From: Clostridium simiarum
GTDB lineage: Bacteria > Bacillota > Clostridia > Clostridiales > Clostridiaceae
Length of the DNA stretch: 64,000 nucleotides
Direction of reading: 5' to 3'
Assembly: GCF_018919175.1 (NCBI RefSeq)
Contig: NZ_JAHLQL010000005.1
Span: 186,001 to 250,000 of the forward strand
Shown: positions 52,526-61,345 of the stretch, one piece after another
Numbering within the stretch: position 1 is the stretch's first letter
Layout of the letters: the number at the start of each line of letters is the position of its first letter
Translations under genes and position numbers: made by a program
Notes under the pieces: generated by a model
What the model was told of the DNA's origin: nothing
The model's input: the letters and a program-made list of their open reading frames with translations, nothing else
Databases searched by the model: none

Positions 52526-53554
52526 TTATTCGTAGATCTCTCCCCACTTAATAGTGTTAGCCGCCCAAGCATACCCAATTCCTGCTCCTACAGTAACTAC
52601 TATATCTCCATTTTTTATTTTTCCTTGTTCTAGAGCTAATTTAACTGATAGTATTTGGTCAATTTGTCCAAGGTGCCCGTAATCCTTTAAATATATAGAT
52701 TTTGATTCTGGTACTCCTAATTCTGATAATATAAATTTATGAGCAGAATATTTAAAATGTATCATTGCAATATAATCTATGTCCTCTTGACTGTATCCAC
52801 TCTTTCTTAATGATTCTCTTATAACCTTTAAGAAGTTCGGTGTAGATTTTTCATTAAGCCTACTCTTCATACCCTCCACATCCATAACATCTAAAGACTT
52901 ATAGGCTTCACCTAGATTTCCATTATCTATTGGTTTGAGCGTTCCACCATATACAACTCCTACATCTCTTGCAAATGAGCCATCTGTTATTATGGAAGTT
53001 TCAAGTAATTCGTTTTTACCATAATTCTTCTTTAATAAAACTGCGCCCCCTCCAGTAGCTAAGTTAAACATAAAGCTTACCCTGCTATTTTTATAGTCTA
53101 TAAAATCTTCATTTCTATATCCGCCACAGATTAAAACTGTATTTACACTTTCATCAGAAAGCATCATATCTTTAGCTATCTTCATAGCTGTTATTGCAGT
53201 ACAACACCTTTGAGCTATATCAAATCCATAAGCATTAATAGCTCCTAATTTATGTTGAATATACATAGCTGAAGTTGTTAAAGGATATTCCTTCCATTCC
53301 TCACCAATACAGATGATAACATCTATATCTAGTGGGTTTACCCCTGTACTAACTATACAGTCTTTAGCTGCAAGATATCCCATTTCTTGAGTCCCATCCT
53401 CTGGACCTGCAATAGTCTTTTTAACAAATCCTAACTTTTCTATAACTGCCTCTTCTGCCCAAACTCCTCCAGTAGCTTTACTTACTTCTTTAGCCGTCAT
53501 ATGGTGTTTTGGTAAATAAGTTCCAAATCCTACTACTCCTACATGATTATGCAC
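52526..53554 (-). CDS. KASIII-like (FabH/HMG-CoA-synthase fold) condensing or cleaving enzyme
   Basis: Thiolase-superfamily protein of about 343 residues. GVVGFGTYLPKHHMTAKEVS opens the fold. The candidate nucleophile is the first Cys of GFDIAQRCCTAITAMKIAKD (about residue 117). The first catalytic His lies in IDYIAMIHFKYSAHKFI. Where FabH has GN-S (Asn), this protein has DYGHLGQIDQI, so the third triad residue is His or absent. The end, VTVGAGIGYAWAANTIKWGE, is typical. A TTG start is possible at 53572, but GGAGGG lies six bases before a GTG at 53554, giving MHNHVGVV. It is unlikely to be the fatty-acid FabH because fab genes are absent and it heads a CoA-transferase operon behind a sigma-54 promoter. 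Confidence 0.8.
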   Translation of the reverse strand: MHNHVGVVGFGTYLPKHHMTAKEVSKATGGVWAEEAVIEKLGFVKKTIAGPEDGTQEMGYLAAKDCIVSTGVNPLDIDVIICIGEEWKEYPLTTSAMYIQHKLGAINAYGFDIAQRCCTAITAMKIAKDMMLSDESVNTVLICGGYRNEDFIDYKNSRVSFMFNLATGGGAVLLKKNYGKNELLETSIITDGSFARDVGVVYGGTLKPIDNGNLGEAYKSLDVMDVEGMKSRLNEKSTPNFLKVIRESLRKSGYSQEDIDYIAMIHFKYSAHKFILSELGVPESKSIYLKDYGHLGQIDQILSVKLALEQGKIKNGDIVVTVGAGIGYAWAANTIKWGEIYE

Positions 53555-53632
53555 AAAAATCCCTCCAAACAAATATTGTAATTACCTATTTCAATTATGT
53601 AATCCTTAACAATTATTTTTACTGTTTAATTA

Positions 53633-53648
53633 AGCAATAACCATGCCA
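53633..53648 (-). promoter_or_regulatory. Sigma-54 (-24/-12) promoter of the KASIII/CoA-transferase/MaoC operon
   Basis: Reading 53648 to 53633 on the reverse strand gives TGGCATGGTTATTGCT, a full match to the consensus TGGCAYRNNNNTTGCW with GG and GC in correct register. It lies about 80 bases before the GTG start, in the gap behind a sigma-54 activator gene. Confidence 0.88.
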
Positions 53649-53703
53649 TAGTTTGAAAGTCTTTATAAATTTAATAATAATATGCTTATTAACCTATTTA
53701 AAA

Positions 53704-53773
53704 TAAAAAAACCGTCATAGCCTAATAAGTTCAATAAGTTTAATCTTATAAAACTTTGCTATAACAGTTTTTA
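53704..53773 (-). terminator. Terminator of the sigma-54 activator gene
   Basis: On the reverse strand AAAACTGTTATAGC pairs with GCTATGACGGTTTT across a loop of about 36 bases and is followed by seven T. It insulates the activator gene from the next promoter. Confidence 0.72.
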
Positions 53774-53824
53774 TTAAAAATTTAATATTTAGTTATATTA
53801 TCATAAAACTTTCTATAAATATAA

Positions 53825-53845
53825 ACTGTAAAAAATTTAAACAGT
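53825..53845. promoter_or_regulatory. Candidate upstream activator site for the sigma-54 activator
   Basis: ACTGT-N11-ACAGT is an inverted repeat about 180 bases upstream of the -24/-12 promoter at 53633-53648. That is a usual distance for enhancer sites. It overlaps the region just after the activator stop codon. No second clear copy was found at the other two promoters. Confidence 0.4.
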
Positions 53846-53856
53846 GTATCCCTTTA

Positions 53857-55251
53857 TTACATTTTCACATCTATACCGTACTCTTCTAATTTCCTATAAA
53901 GAGAAGCTCTTGGTATATTAAGCTTCTTTGATGTTTCAGATTTATTGTAATTACATTCTCTAAGTGTATTTATAATTATCTCTTTTTCTACCGAATCTAA
54001 AATATCTTTTAAATTTCCACTAGTTTTGTTAACTACCTTACTCTTCATAGATCTGTTTATTAAATAAGGTGGCAGATCAGCTATGGAAATGTTTACATCA
54101 TCTGCATTTACACATATTTTTTCAACTATATTTCTAAGTTCTCTTACATTTCCTGGCCAATCATAATTAACTAGTATATCCATTATATTTTTAGGTACAT
54201 TTCTATACATTCCAGTTTCTCTATAGAATAACCCTAAAAATTTGTCTATAAGCTCTGGAATATCCACTCTTCTTTCTCTTATAGGCGGTATCTCCAAGGT
54301 TAATACATTTAATCTATAATATAAATCTTCTCTAAACTTTCCATCATTAACTAACTGAAGCAAGTTTTTATGAGTAGCACTTATGACCCTTACATCCACC
54401 TTAAGTGGCGACTTTGCTCCTATAGGTTGTACTTCTTTTTCTTGAAGAACTCTTAAAAGCTTTGCCTGTAGATGTAGAGGCATTTCTCCTATTTCATCTA
54501 AGAAAATTGTCCCTCCATTAGCTAATTGAAACTTTCCTATATTTCCACCCTTTCTAGCACCAGTAAAACTGCCATCCTCATATCCAAAGAACTCGGATTC
54601 CATAAGATTTTCTGGTATGGCTGAACAGTTAACACTTATAAATGCCTTATCTTTTCTATTACTCTCATTATGTATAGAATGAGCAAATAATTCTTTACCA
54701 ACTCCACTTTCACCTATTACTAATACGTTAGACTTTACTCTAGCCATCTTTTTAACTTTATTTTTACATTTTGATATTTCTTGGGATCTTCCTATAATAT
54801 CATCTAAATTATATTTTGCTATGTTTAATTTTGCTATTTCATTCTTATAGAGTTTTAATTCTTTATCTAAAACTCTGTATTTATCCATAACTTCTTGAAG
54901 CTTACTAATATCCTCAAAGACTACCATACCAAAGCCACCCATAAGTTTCCCATCATCATCCATTATAGGTATACGATGAACAATTGCCTCATTACCATTA
55001 TCAAATCTATGTTTACATGCTATTTCAGCTTGTTTTCTATGTAATGTATCTAAAAACTTAGAGGTAGGATTAGCTTCTGTAACCAATTTTCCTATAAGTT
55101 CTTCTCTAGGTTTTTTTAAAAAATCGCTAAAGGTTTTATTTATGTATATTATTTTTCCTTCCTTGTCTAATATATCTACAGCTATAGGAAGCTCATCAAA
55201 AACCGCGTAGCAAAATTGTATAAACTCTTTATTAATCATTATGTTATTCAT
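53857..55251 (-). CDS. Sigma-54-dependent activator (PAS - AAA+ - Fis HTH)
   Basis: This 464-residue enhancer-binding protein activates RNA polymerase-sigma-54 using ATP. A PAS domain (about 10-120) has AVDILDKEGKIIYINKTFS and GGFGMVVFEDISKLQ. The AAA+ domain has Walker A GESGVGKELFAHSIH, the sigma-54 contact loop GSFTGARKGG (Ser for Ala in GAFTGA), and the Walker B segment GGTIFLDEIGEM. Further motifs are QAKLLRVLQEKEVQPIGA and NYDWPGNVRELRN. The C-terminal Fis-type helix-turn-helix is NTLRECNYNKSETSKKLN then IPRASLYRKLEEYGI. The PAS domain suggests a small-ligand or redox signal. Three -24/-12 promoters lie within 9 kb. Confidence 0.95.
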   Translation of the reverse strand: MNNIMINKEFIQFCYAVFDELPIAVDILDKEGKIIYINKTFSDFLKKPREELIGKLVTEANPTSKFLDTLHRKQAEIACKHRFDNGNEAIVHRIPIMDDDGKLMGGFGMVVFEDISKLQEVMDKYRVLDKELKLYKNEIAKLNIAKYNLDDIIGRSQEISKCKNKVKKMARVKSNVLVIGESGVGKELFAHSIHNESNRKDKAFISVNCSAIPENLMESEFFGYEDGSFTGARKGGNIGKFQLANGGTIFLDEIGEMPLHLQAKLLRVLQEKEVQPIGAKSPLKVDVRVISATHKNLLQLVNDGKFREDLYYRLNVLTLEIPPIRERRVDIPELIDKFLGLFYRETGMYRNVPKNIMDILVNYDWPGNVRELRNIVEKICVNADDVNISIADLPPYLINRSMKSKVVNKTSGNLKDILDSVEKEIIINTLRECNYNKSETSKKLNIPRASLYRKLEEYGIDVKM

Positions 55252-55389
55252 CGAATCATCAACTCCCTTAAGTATTATTATACAAAATTAATACATATAT
55301 CAAAGGGTTTTATTTAAAATCTTCACAAAATATAATTTTTTCATACTTCTTAAGTTAAAGTACTATAGAAATATTTTAAATAGAACATA

Positions 55390-55413
55390 AATAGCTGGAT
55401 TTCTCCAGCTATT
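55390..55413 (-). terminator. Terminator of the Liv operon
   Basis: AATAGCTGGA (55390-55399) and TCCAGCTATT (55404-55413) form a perfect 10-bp stem with a TTTC loop just after the hydrolase stop. The reverse-strand tail is AT-rich rather than a pure T-run. Confidence 0.7.
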
Positions 55414-55423
55414 CATATTTTCG

Positions 55424-56239
55424 TTAAAGTATTCTTATGTTTTTATTATAGTTTCTAAGAAATCCACTAACTAAAGTTGCAAACTCAATGGGTTTCTCGT
55501 ACATAGAAGCATGCCCTGACTCTTTTATAACTACCATACTAGAATCCTTAATTCCTTTATGAATAATTTCCTGATAGATCACAGGCGTTATGATGTCATA
55601 TTCTGCTCCTATAATAAAAGTAGGTACATGAATCTCCTGCAATCTATTAGTTACATTAAGATCTGAAGCACTTTTAATAGCTCTTCTAAACCCTTCATAC
55701 CACTCTTTTTTAAAACTATTTATTATGAGTTCCTCTCTTACCTTAAGCCATTTTGCATTTTCTTCATAAAATTTATGTGAATATATATATGGCATAGTGG
55801 CATTAAAGAATACTTCACCATCATATGTTCCTGCAGCGTAATCCCACAGTTTCTCTATACCCCTCATTATTTCTGTAGTATAGCTTGTAGTGTTTGCTAA
55901 TATTAGACTTAATAGCCTTTTAGGATACTTTAGTGCAAATCTCATCGCCACTTCTCCCCCATAGGATATTCCTAATATATGGGCCTTTTTTATAGATAGC
56001 TTATCTAAGAAATCATTTAGCATATCTACATGTAATTCTTGGGTGTAACTCTCTTTGCCTTTACTAGAAGATCCTTGATCTATAAGATCTAGAAATATAA
56101 CTTTATTATCTCTAAAATGCTCTATGAATGGCCTCCAACTTAAGCTACTCATCATTATACCATTTAAAAATATGACTGGCTCTCCCTCTCCATAGCATTC
56201 ATAATTTAACTCATATTCCCCTATGGTAACTTTGTTCAT
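55424..56239 (-). CDS. Alpha/beta-hydrolase, last gene of the Liv operon
   Basis: A 271-residue alpha/beta-hydrolase. FLNGIMMSSLSWRPFIEHF is the oxyanion strand. The nucleophile elbow is ILGISYGGEVAMRFA (Ser). The acid is probably in IIGAEYDIITPVI, and the His is in ESGHASMYEKP. Fold and length resemble MhpC/epoxide-hydrolase-type enzymes. The cap region (about 115-200) carries DGEVFFNATMPYIYSHKFYE. It is 23 bases behind the binding-protein gene, so the imported compound is a plausible substrate, perhaps an ester, lactone or C-C bond. Substrate unproven. Confidence 0.85.
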   Translation of the reverse strand: MNKVTIGEYELNYECYGEGEPVIFLNGIMMSSLSWRPFIEHFRDNKVIFLDLIDQGSSSKGKESYTQELHVDMLNDFLDKLSIKKAHILGISYGGEVAMRFALKYPKRLLSLILANTTSYTTEIMRGIEKLWDYAAGTYDGEVFFNATMPYIYSHKFYEENAKWLKVREELIINSFKKEWYEGFRRAIKSASDLNVTNRLQEIHVPTFIIGAEYDIITPVIYQEIIHKGIKDSSMVVIKESGHASMYEKPIEFATLVSGFLRNYNKNIRIL

Positions 56240-56262
56240 ATAATCATCTCCTATTGGAATTC

Positions 56263-57492
56263 TTACTCAGCTGATATAAAATCAGTTATTTTTTCATAAC
56301 CAAAATTCTTATCATCTACATATTTAGCTTTCATGAAATACATTTTTTCAACACCATTTCTTCTGTCTTCAGTATAGGTTATACCTTTTGCTATACCTTC
56401 ACTGTAGTCCTTTAATGATTCCATAGATTTAATATAGTTTTCCCAAGTTAAATCGCCTTTTACTCTCTTTAATCCTTCTGTAAATACTTGTGCTGCTACC
56501 CATCCTGCTACTCCATATGCATTCGGAGTTTCATCAGGGAAGTATTTTTTAAATGTATCGTTAAATTTCTTTGCTTCAGCATTATTAGGATCTGTTATAT
56601 CTGGAACCCAAGCCGCTGTTATAGCTCCATCCCATGCATCTTTAGCAAGTTGGAATAAAGTAATATCTGCAACTATATAAGAAGCTAAAAATTGAGTTTT
56701 AAAGCCTTGTTTTTTAGCTTCATTAGCTATACCAGCTGCTGGTTTAGCATTTCCATAAATCACAGTAACATCTGGAGTATTTTCAGAAAGCTTTTGAACA
56801 TGAGCAGAGAAGTCAACGTCTGCTGGATTATATGGAACCTCTGTAACTAATGCAGACTCTTTTCCCATTTTCTTAAGTTTTCCTTTTATTCCTTCTAATC
56901 CTTCTTTACCTATATCATTATTCTCGTATATAACAGCTATTTTATTAGCTTTTAAATCATCTATCATATATTTTGCCATTAAAGAACCTTCAAAAATATA
57001 GTTAGGTTGAACTGGGAAATAATTCCCTTTAACTTGCGATAATTTGCTTGCTCCAGTTCCTTGATATACTGCTGGTATTCCTTTTTCACTTAAGTAGTCT
57101 ATGCACGAAAGGGCTCCTGGTGTACCAGTTTGTCCAACTATAGCAAAAACCTTATCTTTTTCCACTAATTCTTCTGCTTTTTGAAGAGCAACGTCTGGCT
57201 TAAATCCATCATCTTTCACTACAAGTTCTATTTTTTTGCCATTTACTCCTCCCTCTTCATTTATCATTTTAAAATATGCTTCCATACCGTGAGTTACAGG
57301 TATTCCAACTACAGCTACACCACCTGAGGTAGGAGCTATAGTACCTACCTTTATAGTATCACCCTCTACCCCTTGAGCTACTTCCCCTTTTGATTTCTCT
57401 CCCTCTTTTTCTCCATTAGAACCACCTTGACAACCTGCTAATAGAGATACTGATAATATACCTGCTAGAAGCATTGATATTTTCTTTTTCAT
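56263..57492 (-). CDS. Liv-type ABC transporter substrate-binding lipoprotein
   Basis: A 409-residue type I periplasmic-binding-protein homologue. Lipobox LLAGCQGG gives a lipid-anchored Cys near residue 21. DTIKVGTIAPTSGGVAVVGI starts the mature fold. GGVNGKKIELVVKDDGFKPD, VFAIVGQTGTPGALSC and DVTVIYGNAKPAAGIANEAK follow. The family (LivJ/HAAT, Peripla_BP_6) includes binders of branched-chain amino acids, amides, urea and aromatic acids, so the ligand cannot be set from sequence. The hydrolase and sigma-54 context point to a non-amino-acid substrate. Confidence 0.92.
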   Translation of the reverse strand: MKKKISMLLAGILSVSLLAGCQGGSNGEKEGEKSKGEVAQGVEGDTIKVGTIAPTSGGVAVVGIPVTHGMEAYFKMINEEGGVNGKKIELVVKDDGFKPDVALQKAEELVEKDKVFAIVGQTGTPGALSCIDYLSEKGIPAVYQGTGASKLSQVKGNYFPVQPNYIFEGSLMAKYMIDDLKANKIAVIYENNDIGKEGLEGIKGKLKKMGKESALVTEVPYNPADVDFSAHVQKLSENTPDVTVIYGNAKPAAGIANEAKKQGFKTQFLASYIVADITLFQLAKDAWDGAITAAWVPDITDPNNAEAKKFNDTFKKYFPDETPNAYGVAGWVAAQVFTEGLKRVKGDLTWENYIKSMESLKDYSEGIAKGITYTEDRRNGVEKMYFMKAKYVDDKNFGYEKITDFISAE

Positions 57493-57528
57493 AAATAATC
57501 CTCCTTTAATATATATGAAATATATTGC

Positions 57529-58233
57529 TTAACCACCTAAATAAGATTTTTTTATGCTTTCATTTTTTCCTATTTCCTCAGCTGTTCCTGCTAAAGATAT
57601 ATTTCCTGTCTCTAGTATGTAGATATAATCAGAAATTTTAACTGTTTGGAAAGCATTTTGTTCTACAAGAAGTATAGTCACTCCTCTTTTATTGATTTCT
57701 TTTATTATTTCAAAGATATCTTTAACCACTATAGGGGCGAGTCCTAATGATGGTTCATCCATTATAAATAGTTTAGGTGCAGCCATAAGTCCCCTGCCTA
57801 TAGCTAACATTTGCTGCTCTCCTCCACTTAAGGTACCAGCTAGCTGTCTATTTCTTTCCTTTAATCTTGGAAAATATTCATAAACCATATGAAAATCTTC
57901 TTTTATTTTTTCTTTATCCTTTCTTAAATAAGCTCCAATTTTTAGGTTTTCCTCTACAGTAAGTTGTGGAAATATTTTTCTACCTTCTGGGCAATGAACT
58001 ATACCTTTTGAAACTATTTTATCTGGAGAAAGAGAGTTAATCTTTTCTCCTTGAAACTCTATACTCCCTCCTGCAATTGGCACTAGCCCTGAAATAGATT
58101 TAAGGGTGGTAGTTTTACCGGCACCGTTGGCTCCTAAGATACTAACTATTTGACCTTCTTTTATATCTAAATTAATACCCTTTATAACATTTACATATCC
58201 ATAATTAACCTCTAGGTCTCGTATCTTAAACAT
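57529..58233 (-). CDS. livF: Liv-type ABC transporter ATP-binding protein LivF
   Basis: A 234-residue ATPase with Walker A GANGAGKTT, signature LSGGEQQMLAIGRGLM, Walker B LFIMDEPSLGLAPI and H-loop LVEQNAFQTV. The LGLAPI-V and VEQNA segments mark LivF rather than LivG. It overlaps the livG stop by eight bases. The binding-protein gene follows after 36 bases. The gene symbol names the family only; the transported compound is unknown. Confidence 0.93.
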   Translation of the reverse strand: MFKIRDLEVNYGYVNVIKGINLDIKEGQIVSILGANGAGKTTTLKSISGLVPIAGGSIEFQGEKINSLSPDKIVSKGIVHCPEGRKIFPQLTVEENLKIGAYLRKDKEKIKEDFHMVYEYFPRLKERNRQLAGTLSGGEQQMLAIGRGLMAAPKLFIMDEPSLGLAPIVVKDIFEIIKEINKRGVTILLVEQNAFQTVKISDYIYILETGNISLAGTAEEIGKNESIKKSYLGG

Positions 58234-59005
58234 CCTTTTCTCCCTCCCCTAGATATGCTTCAATAACTACTGGATTACTTTGTATTTCCTTTGGAGTACC
58301 TTCAGCAATTTTTTTACCGAAGTTTATAACTGTCATTCTATCGCATATGCTCATAACCAATGACATATCATGTTCTACTAAAAGTATAGTTATACCAAAC
58401 TTGTCTCTTATATTTCTTATTCTCTCTGCTAATATATTGGTTTCAGTATCATTCATCCCTGCTGCTGGTTCATCTAAAATTATAAGCTTAGGATTTCCTA
58501 CAAGAGCTCTTCCAAGCTCTACTAGCTTTTGGACTCCATAAGGTAGGTTATAAACTAACCTATTTTCATATTCTCTTATTTCTAAAAAATCTAAGATGTC
58601 TTCGGCTCTCTTTTTTGCACTTTCTTCTTCTTTTTTAACCTTAGGAAGCTTAAACATACTTAAAAGTGTTCCATACTTTATAGTGGAATGTTCCCCCACT
58701 AGCAGATTATCTAGCACAGTCATATGTTTAAAGAGTTCCACATTTTGAAAAGTTCTAGCTATTCCTATATCCACCATTTGATGAACCTTTAACTCTGTAG
58801 CATTTATGCCATTAAATATAACTTTACCCTGATCTGGTTTGTAAAACTGACTGATAAGATTAAAAACAGTAGTCTTTCCCGCACCATTTGGCCCTATAAG
58901 TCCATAGATCTCCCCTTCTTCTATAGAAAAGCTTAAACTATCAACAGCTTTTAATCCTCCAAAGGCTATAGAAATATTGTCTACATTTAAAAGATTTTTC
59001 CCCAT
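58226..59005 (-). CDS. livG: Liv-type ABC transporter ATP-binding protein LivG
   Basis: The first ATPase of the transporter, with GPNGAGKTT, the RTFQNVELFKHMTVLDNLL segment typical of LivG, LVELGRALVGNPKLIILDEP and LLVEHDMSLVM. A frame from ATG 59035 adds ten residues overlapping livM. AAAGGAGG lies six bases before the ATG at 59005, which starts MGKNLL and directly follows the livM stop. That start is preferred (259 residues). Confidence 0.93.
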   Translation of the reverse strand: MGKNLLNVDNISIAFGGLKAVDSLSFSIEEGEIYGLIGPNGAGKTTVFNLISQFYKPDQGKVIFNGINATELKVHQMVDIGIARTFQNVELFKHMTVLDNLLVGEHSTIKYGTLLSMFKLPKVKKEEESAKKRAEDILDFLEIREYENRLVYNLPYGVQKLVELGRALVGNPKLIILDEPAAGMNDTETNILAERIRNIRDKFGITILLVEHDMSLVMSICDRMTVINFGKKIAEGTPKEIQSNPVVIEAYLGEGEKDV

Positions 59006-59006
59006 G

Positions 59007-60011
59007 CTAAGCCTCCTTTCCCTGTATCGAAGCATTACTCTTTGAACTCTTCATTGATAATTTACCCTTTATAGCTTGTATTATTTGATTTATTCCATAT
59101 GGACAATATCTAACCGTTAATATTAAAAGTATTCCCGTGATTATAGTTGCGCCGTTTTTTATAGGAATAGCTTTAATATATTCAGGTAGCATGGTCATAA
59201 ACATAGCACCTATAATAGAACCTGATATTGAGGATAATCCTCCTATTACTATCATAGCCAATAGGTTAAGTGAAACCGCCATGCCAAAGGATTGAGGATA
59301 AACTTGCCTATAAAGATATGCAAACAAACTTCCTGCTGCCCCAGCGTAAGCCGCACTTATCACAAAGGCTATAGTTTTATATTTTGCAGTATTAACTCCT
59401 AAGGAACTTGCTGCAATTTCGCTATCTCTAAGAGCCATTAAGGCTCTTCCAGTTTTACTATTTATAAGGTTTTTAGCTATTATAACTGCAATGACTATAA
59501 AAAATAGAATAAAGTAATACATGCTTATGCGTGTTTTAAATGCGTAACCTAAAATTTTAGGTGGATTTATACCTTTAAGACCTGAAAAACCTCCAGTAAA
59601 TTTTTCAAACTCCATAAATACATGCTCAAAAGCAACTCCAAATCCTAAGGTTGCTATAGCTAGATAGTTTCCTTCAAGCCTAAGGGCTGGAAGTCCCAGT
59701 ATAAATCCTAATATCGCTGTTACTAGTATTGATATAACTAAAGCTATTATAAAGTGGACATTGAATCTAATTGATAGATTAGCTGTTATATAAGCTCCTA
59801 AGCCAATAAAAGCTGCGTGTCCTAAAGATATCTGTCCTCCATATCCTAAAAGAATATTGTAGCCTATAGCAGCAATTACAAATATTCCTCCTAAGTTTAT
59901 AAGAGTTATGGTGCTTGTCTTTAGAGGGACTATATTTGGAAATATTATGGCTATAAGTAATACAATAATATTTACCTTATTTTTTAATAAAAATTCTTTT
60001 AAACCCTTCAA
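59007..60011 (-). CDS. livM: Liv-type ABC transporter permease LivM
   Basis: A 334-residue permease of about nine helices, with GYNILLGYGGQISLGHAAFI, the LRLEGNYLAIATLGFGVAFE segment that marks LivM, and GRALMALRDSEIAASSLGVN (the EAA-type ATPase contact). The C-terminal tail (SMKSSKSNASIQGKEA) is hydrophilic. It is two bases after livH and one base before livG, so the genes are one transcript. Confidence 0.93.
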   Translation of the reverse strand: MKGLKEFLLKNKVNIIVLLIAIIFPNIVPLKTSTITLINLGGIFVIAAIGYNILLGYGGQISLGHAAFIGLGAYITANLSIRFNVHFIIALVISILVTAILGFILGLPALRLEGNYLAIATLGFGVAFEHVFMEFEKFTGGFSGLKGINPPKILGYAFKTRISMYYFILFFIVIAVIIAKNLINSKTGRALMALRDSEIAASSLGVNTAKYKTIAFVISAAYAGAAGSLFAYLYRQVYPQSFGMAVSLNLLAMIVIGGLSSISGSIIGAMFMTMLPEYIKAIPIKNGATIITGILLILTVRYCPYGINQIIQAIKGKLSMKSSKSNASIQGKEA

Positions 60012-60013
60012 GA

Positions 60014-60880
60014 TTACACCTTCTTTCTATAAGTCTTTCCTAAGATACCATTTGGTTTTATTACCAACATTACAATTATTAAACCGAAAGCAAACACTGT
60101 TTTCCATGATAAAGAAACATACTTTCCGAAAAGGTTTTCTGAAATTCCAAGAATTAATCCTCCAACTACAGGTCCAACAAAGCTAGTAAAGCCACCTAGC
60201 ACCGCTGCTGAAAATGATTTCAAATGAATGTCAGCCATCATGTTAATATCAAGGAAAGTAGTAGGTGCTATTAACATACCTGCAATAGATGATAAAACAG
60301 CACTTATAATCCAAGTAAGTGTAATAACTTTATTTACTGATATACCCATAAGTTCAGCTGCTTCAGGATTTTGAGAGGCAGCTCTTAAAGCAAGTCCAGT
60401 CTTTGTATATTTGAAAAAATAAAATAGTGCAAGCATTATTACCACAGTTACTGCTATAGTAAGTATACTATTTGGATCTACAGATACCCCTAAAAACTCT
60501 ACATTTTTCCCACTAAACATTTTAGGAAATTGCTTTGTATCAAATCCAAACAGATTACCTGCCAAACCATTTAATATCATTATAAGTCCTAGTGTAGCTA
60601 TCATGGAACTTACTAATGGAGCCTTTTCAAGGGGCTTTATTACTATCCTATGGAGAGTAAGTCCCATGACAGCCGCAAATACCATAGTAATGATCATCGC
60701 TAAAAAATATGGTACCTTAAGGGATGTTAATAATGTAAATGCAATAAAAGTATTAAACATGGCCATTTCACCTTGAGAAAAGTTAACTATATCTGAAGTT
60801 TTAAAAATCATAACTAATCCAAGTGCTGCCAATGAATACAAGCTTCCTGTTATCAGACCGCTGATAATAACTTGAAGCAT
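60014..60880 (-). CDS. livH: Liv-type ABC transporter permease LivH
   Basis: A permease of about eight helices, with QVIISGLITGSLYSLAALGL, VMIFKTSDIVNFSQGEMAMF, and GLALRAASQNPEAAELMGIS (the ATPase contact). The final segment LVIKPNGILGKTYRKKV is typical. The longest frame starts at 60934, but AGGAGGTGG lies five bases before the ATG at 60880, which starts MLQVII as in the family. It is the first gene of a six-gene operon (livH-livM-livG-livF-binding protein-hydrolase), about 180 bases after a sigma-54 promoter. Confidence 0.93.
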   Translation of the reverse strand: MLQVIISGLITGSLYSLAALGLVMIFKTSDIVNFSQGEMAMFNTFIAFTLLTSLKVPYFLAMIITMVFAAVMGLTLHRIVIKPLEKAPLVSSMIATLGLIMILNGLAGNLFGFDTKQFPKMFSGKNVEFLGVSVDPNSILTIAVTVVIMLALFYFFKYTKTGLALRAASQNPEAAELMGISVNKVITLTWIISAVLSSIAGMLIAPTTFLDINMMADIHLKSFSAAVLGGFTSFVGPVVGGLILGISENLFGKYVSLSWKTVFAFGLIIVMLVIKPNGILGKTYRKKV

Positions 60881-61059
60881 AAGTCCACCTCCTATGTAAT
60901 AAAATGATACATTGTATTTTTTTAATACATGCACTAAATTATTCTTTTTACTTAATTTTCATAAAAGTATAACAAGTGCACAGTGCTGTTAGCTTTTATT
61001 TATCTTTTATTTCAGCATATATCCTCTCCTTAAAAAATTATTTACTTGCCATATTACAC
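60881..61059 (-). other. Leader of the Liv operon
   Basis: About 180 non-coding bases separate the -24/-12 promoter from livH. They contain a small inverted repeat ACAGTGCTGT (60980-60989). No further gene or terminator is seen. Confidence 0.4.
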
Positions 61060-61075
61060 AGCAGTTTTCATGCCA
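61060..61075 (-). promoter_or_regulatory. Sigma-54 (-24/-12) promoter of the Liv operon
   Basis: Reading 61075 to 61060 gives TGGCATGAAAACTGCT. It has the invariant GG and GC in register and differs from the consensus at one position (C for the first T of TTGC). It precedes livH by about 180 bases. Confidence 0.72.
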
Positions 61076-61152
61076 ACATATAGAATATTCTTATAATCAA
61101 AGGTATAAATACCTAAAACTTCTATTAACAAGTAAAATACTACATAAAAAAT

Positions 61153-61227
61153 AAAGAATTCTAATTCATCAAAATCTTAAAGCCTTTAATCAGCTTACTA
61201 TTTATTAAATGAATTTTAGAATTCTTT
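61153..61227 (-). terminator. Terminator of the second hydrolase gene
   Basis: AAAGAATTCTAATTCAT (61153-61169) pairs with ATGAATTTTAGAATTCTTT (61209-61227), with a two-base bulge. A 39-base loop separates the arms, and the reverse strand continues TATTTTTTATG. It insulates the hydrolase from the Liv promoter. Confidence 0.72.
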
Positions 61228-61345
61228 ATTTCTAATATTAAAAGAATATTTTTTCTCCTATATAATTTAAAGTCCTGTAGGTAAGGATTTATTTTATGAC
61301 AATATTGTTTATTTTTGTGACATAGTTTTATAATGAATCTTTATA

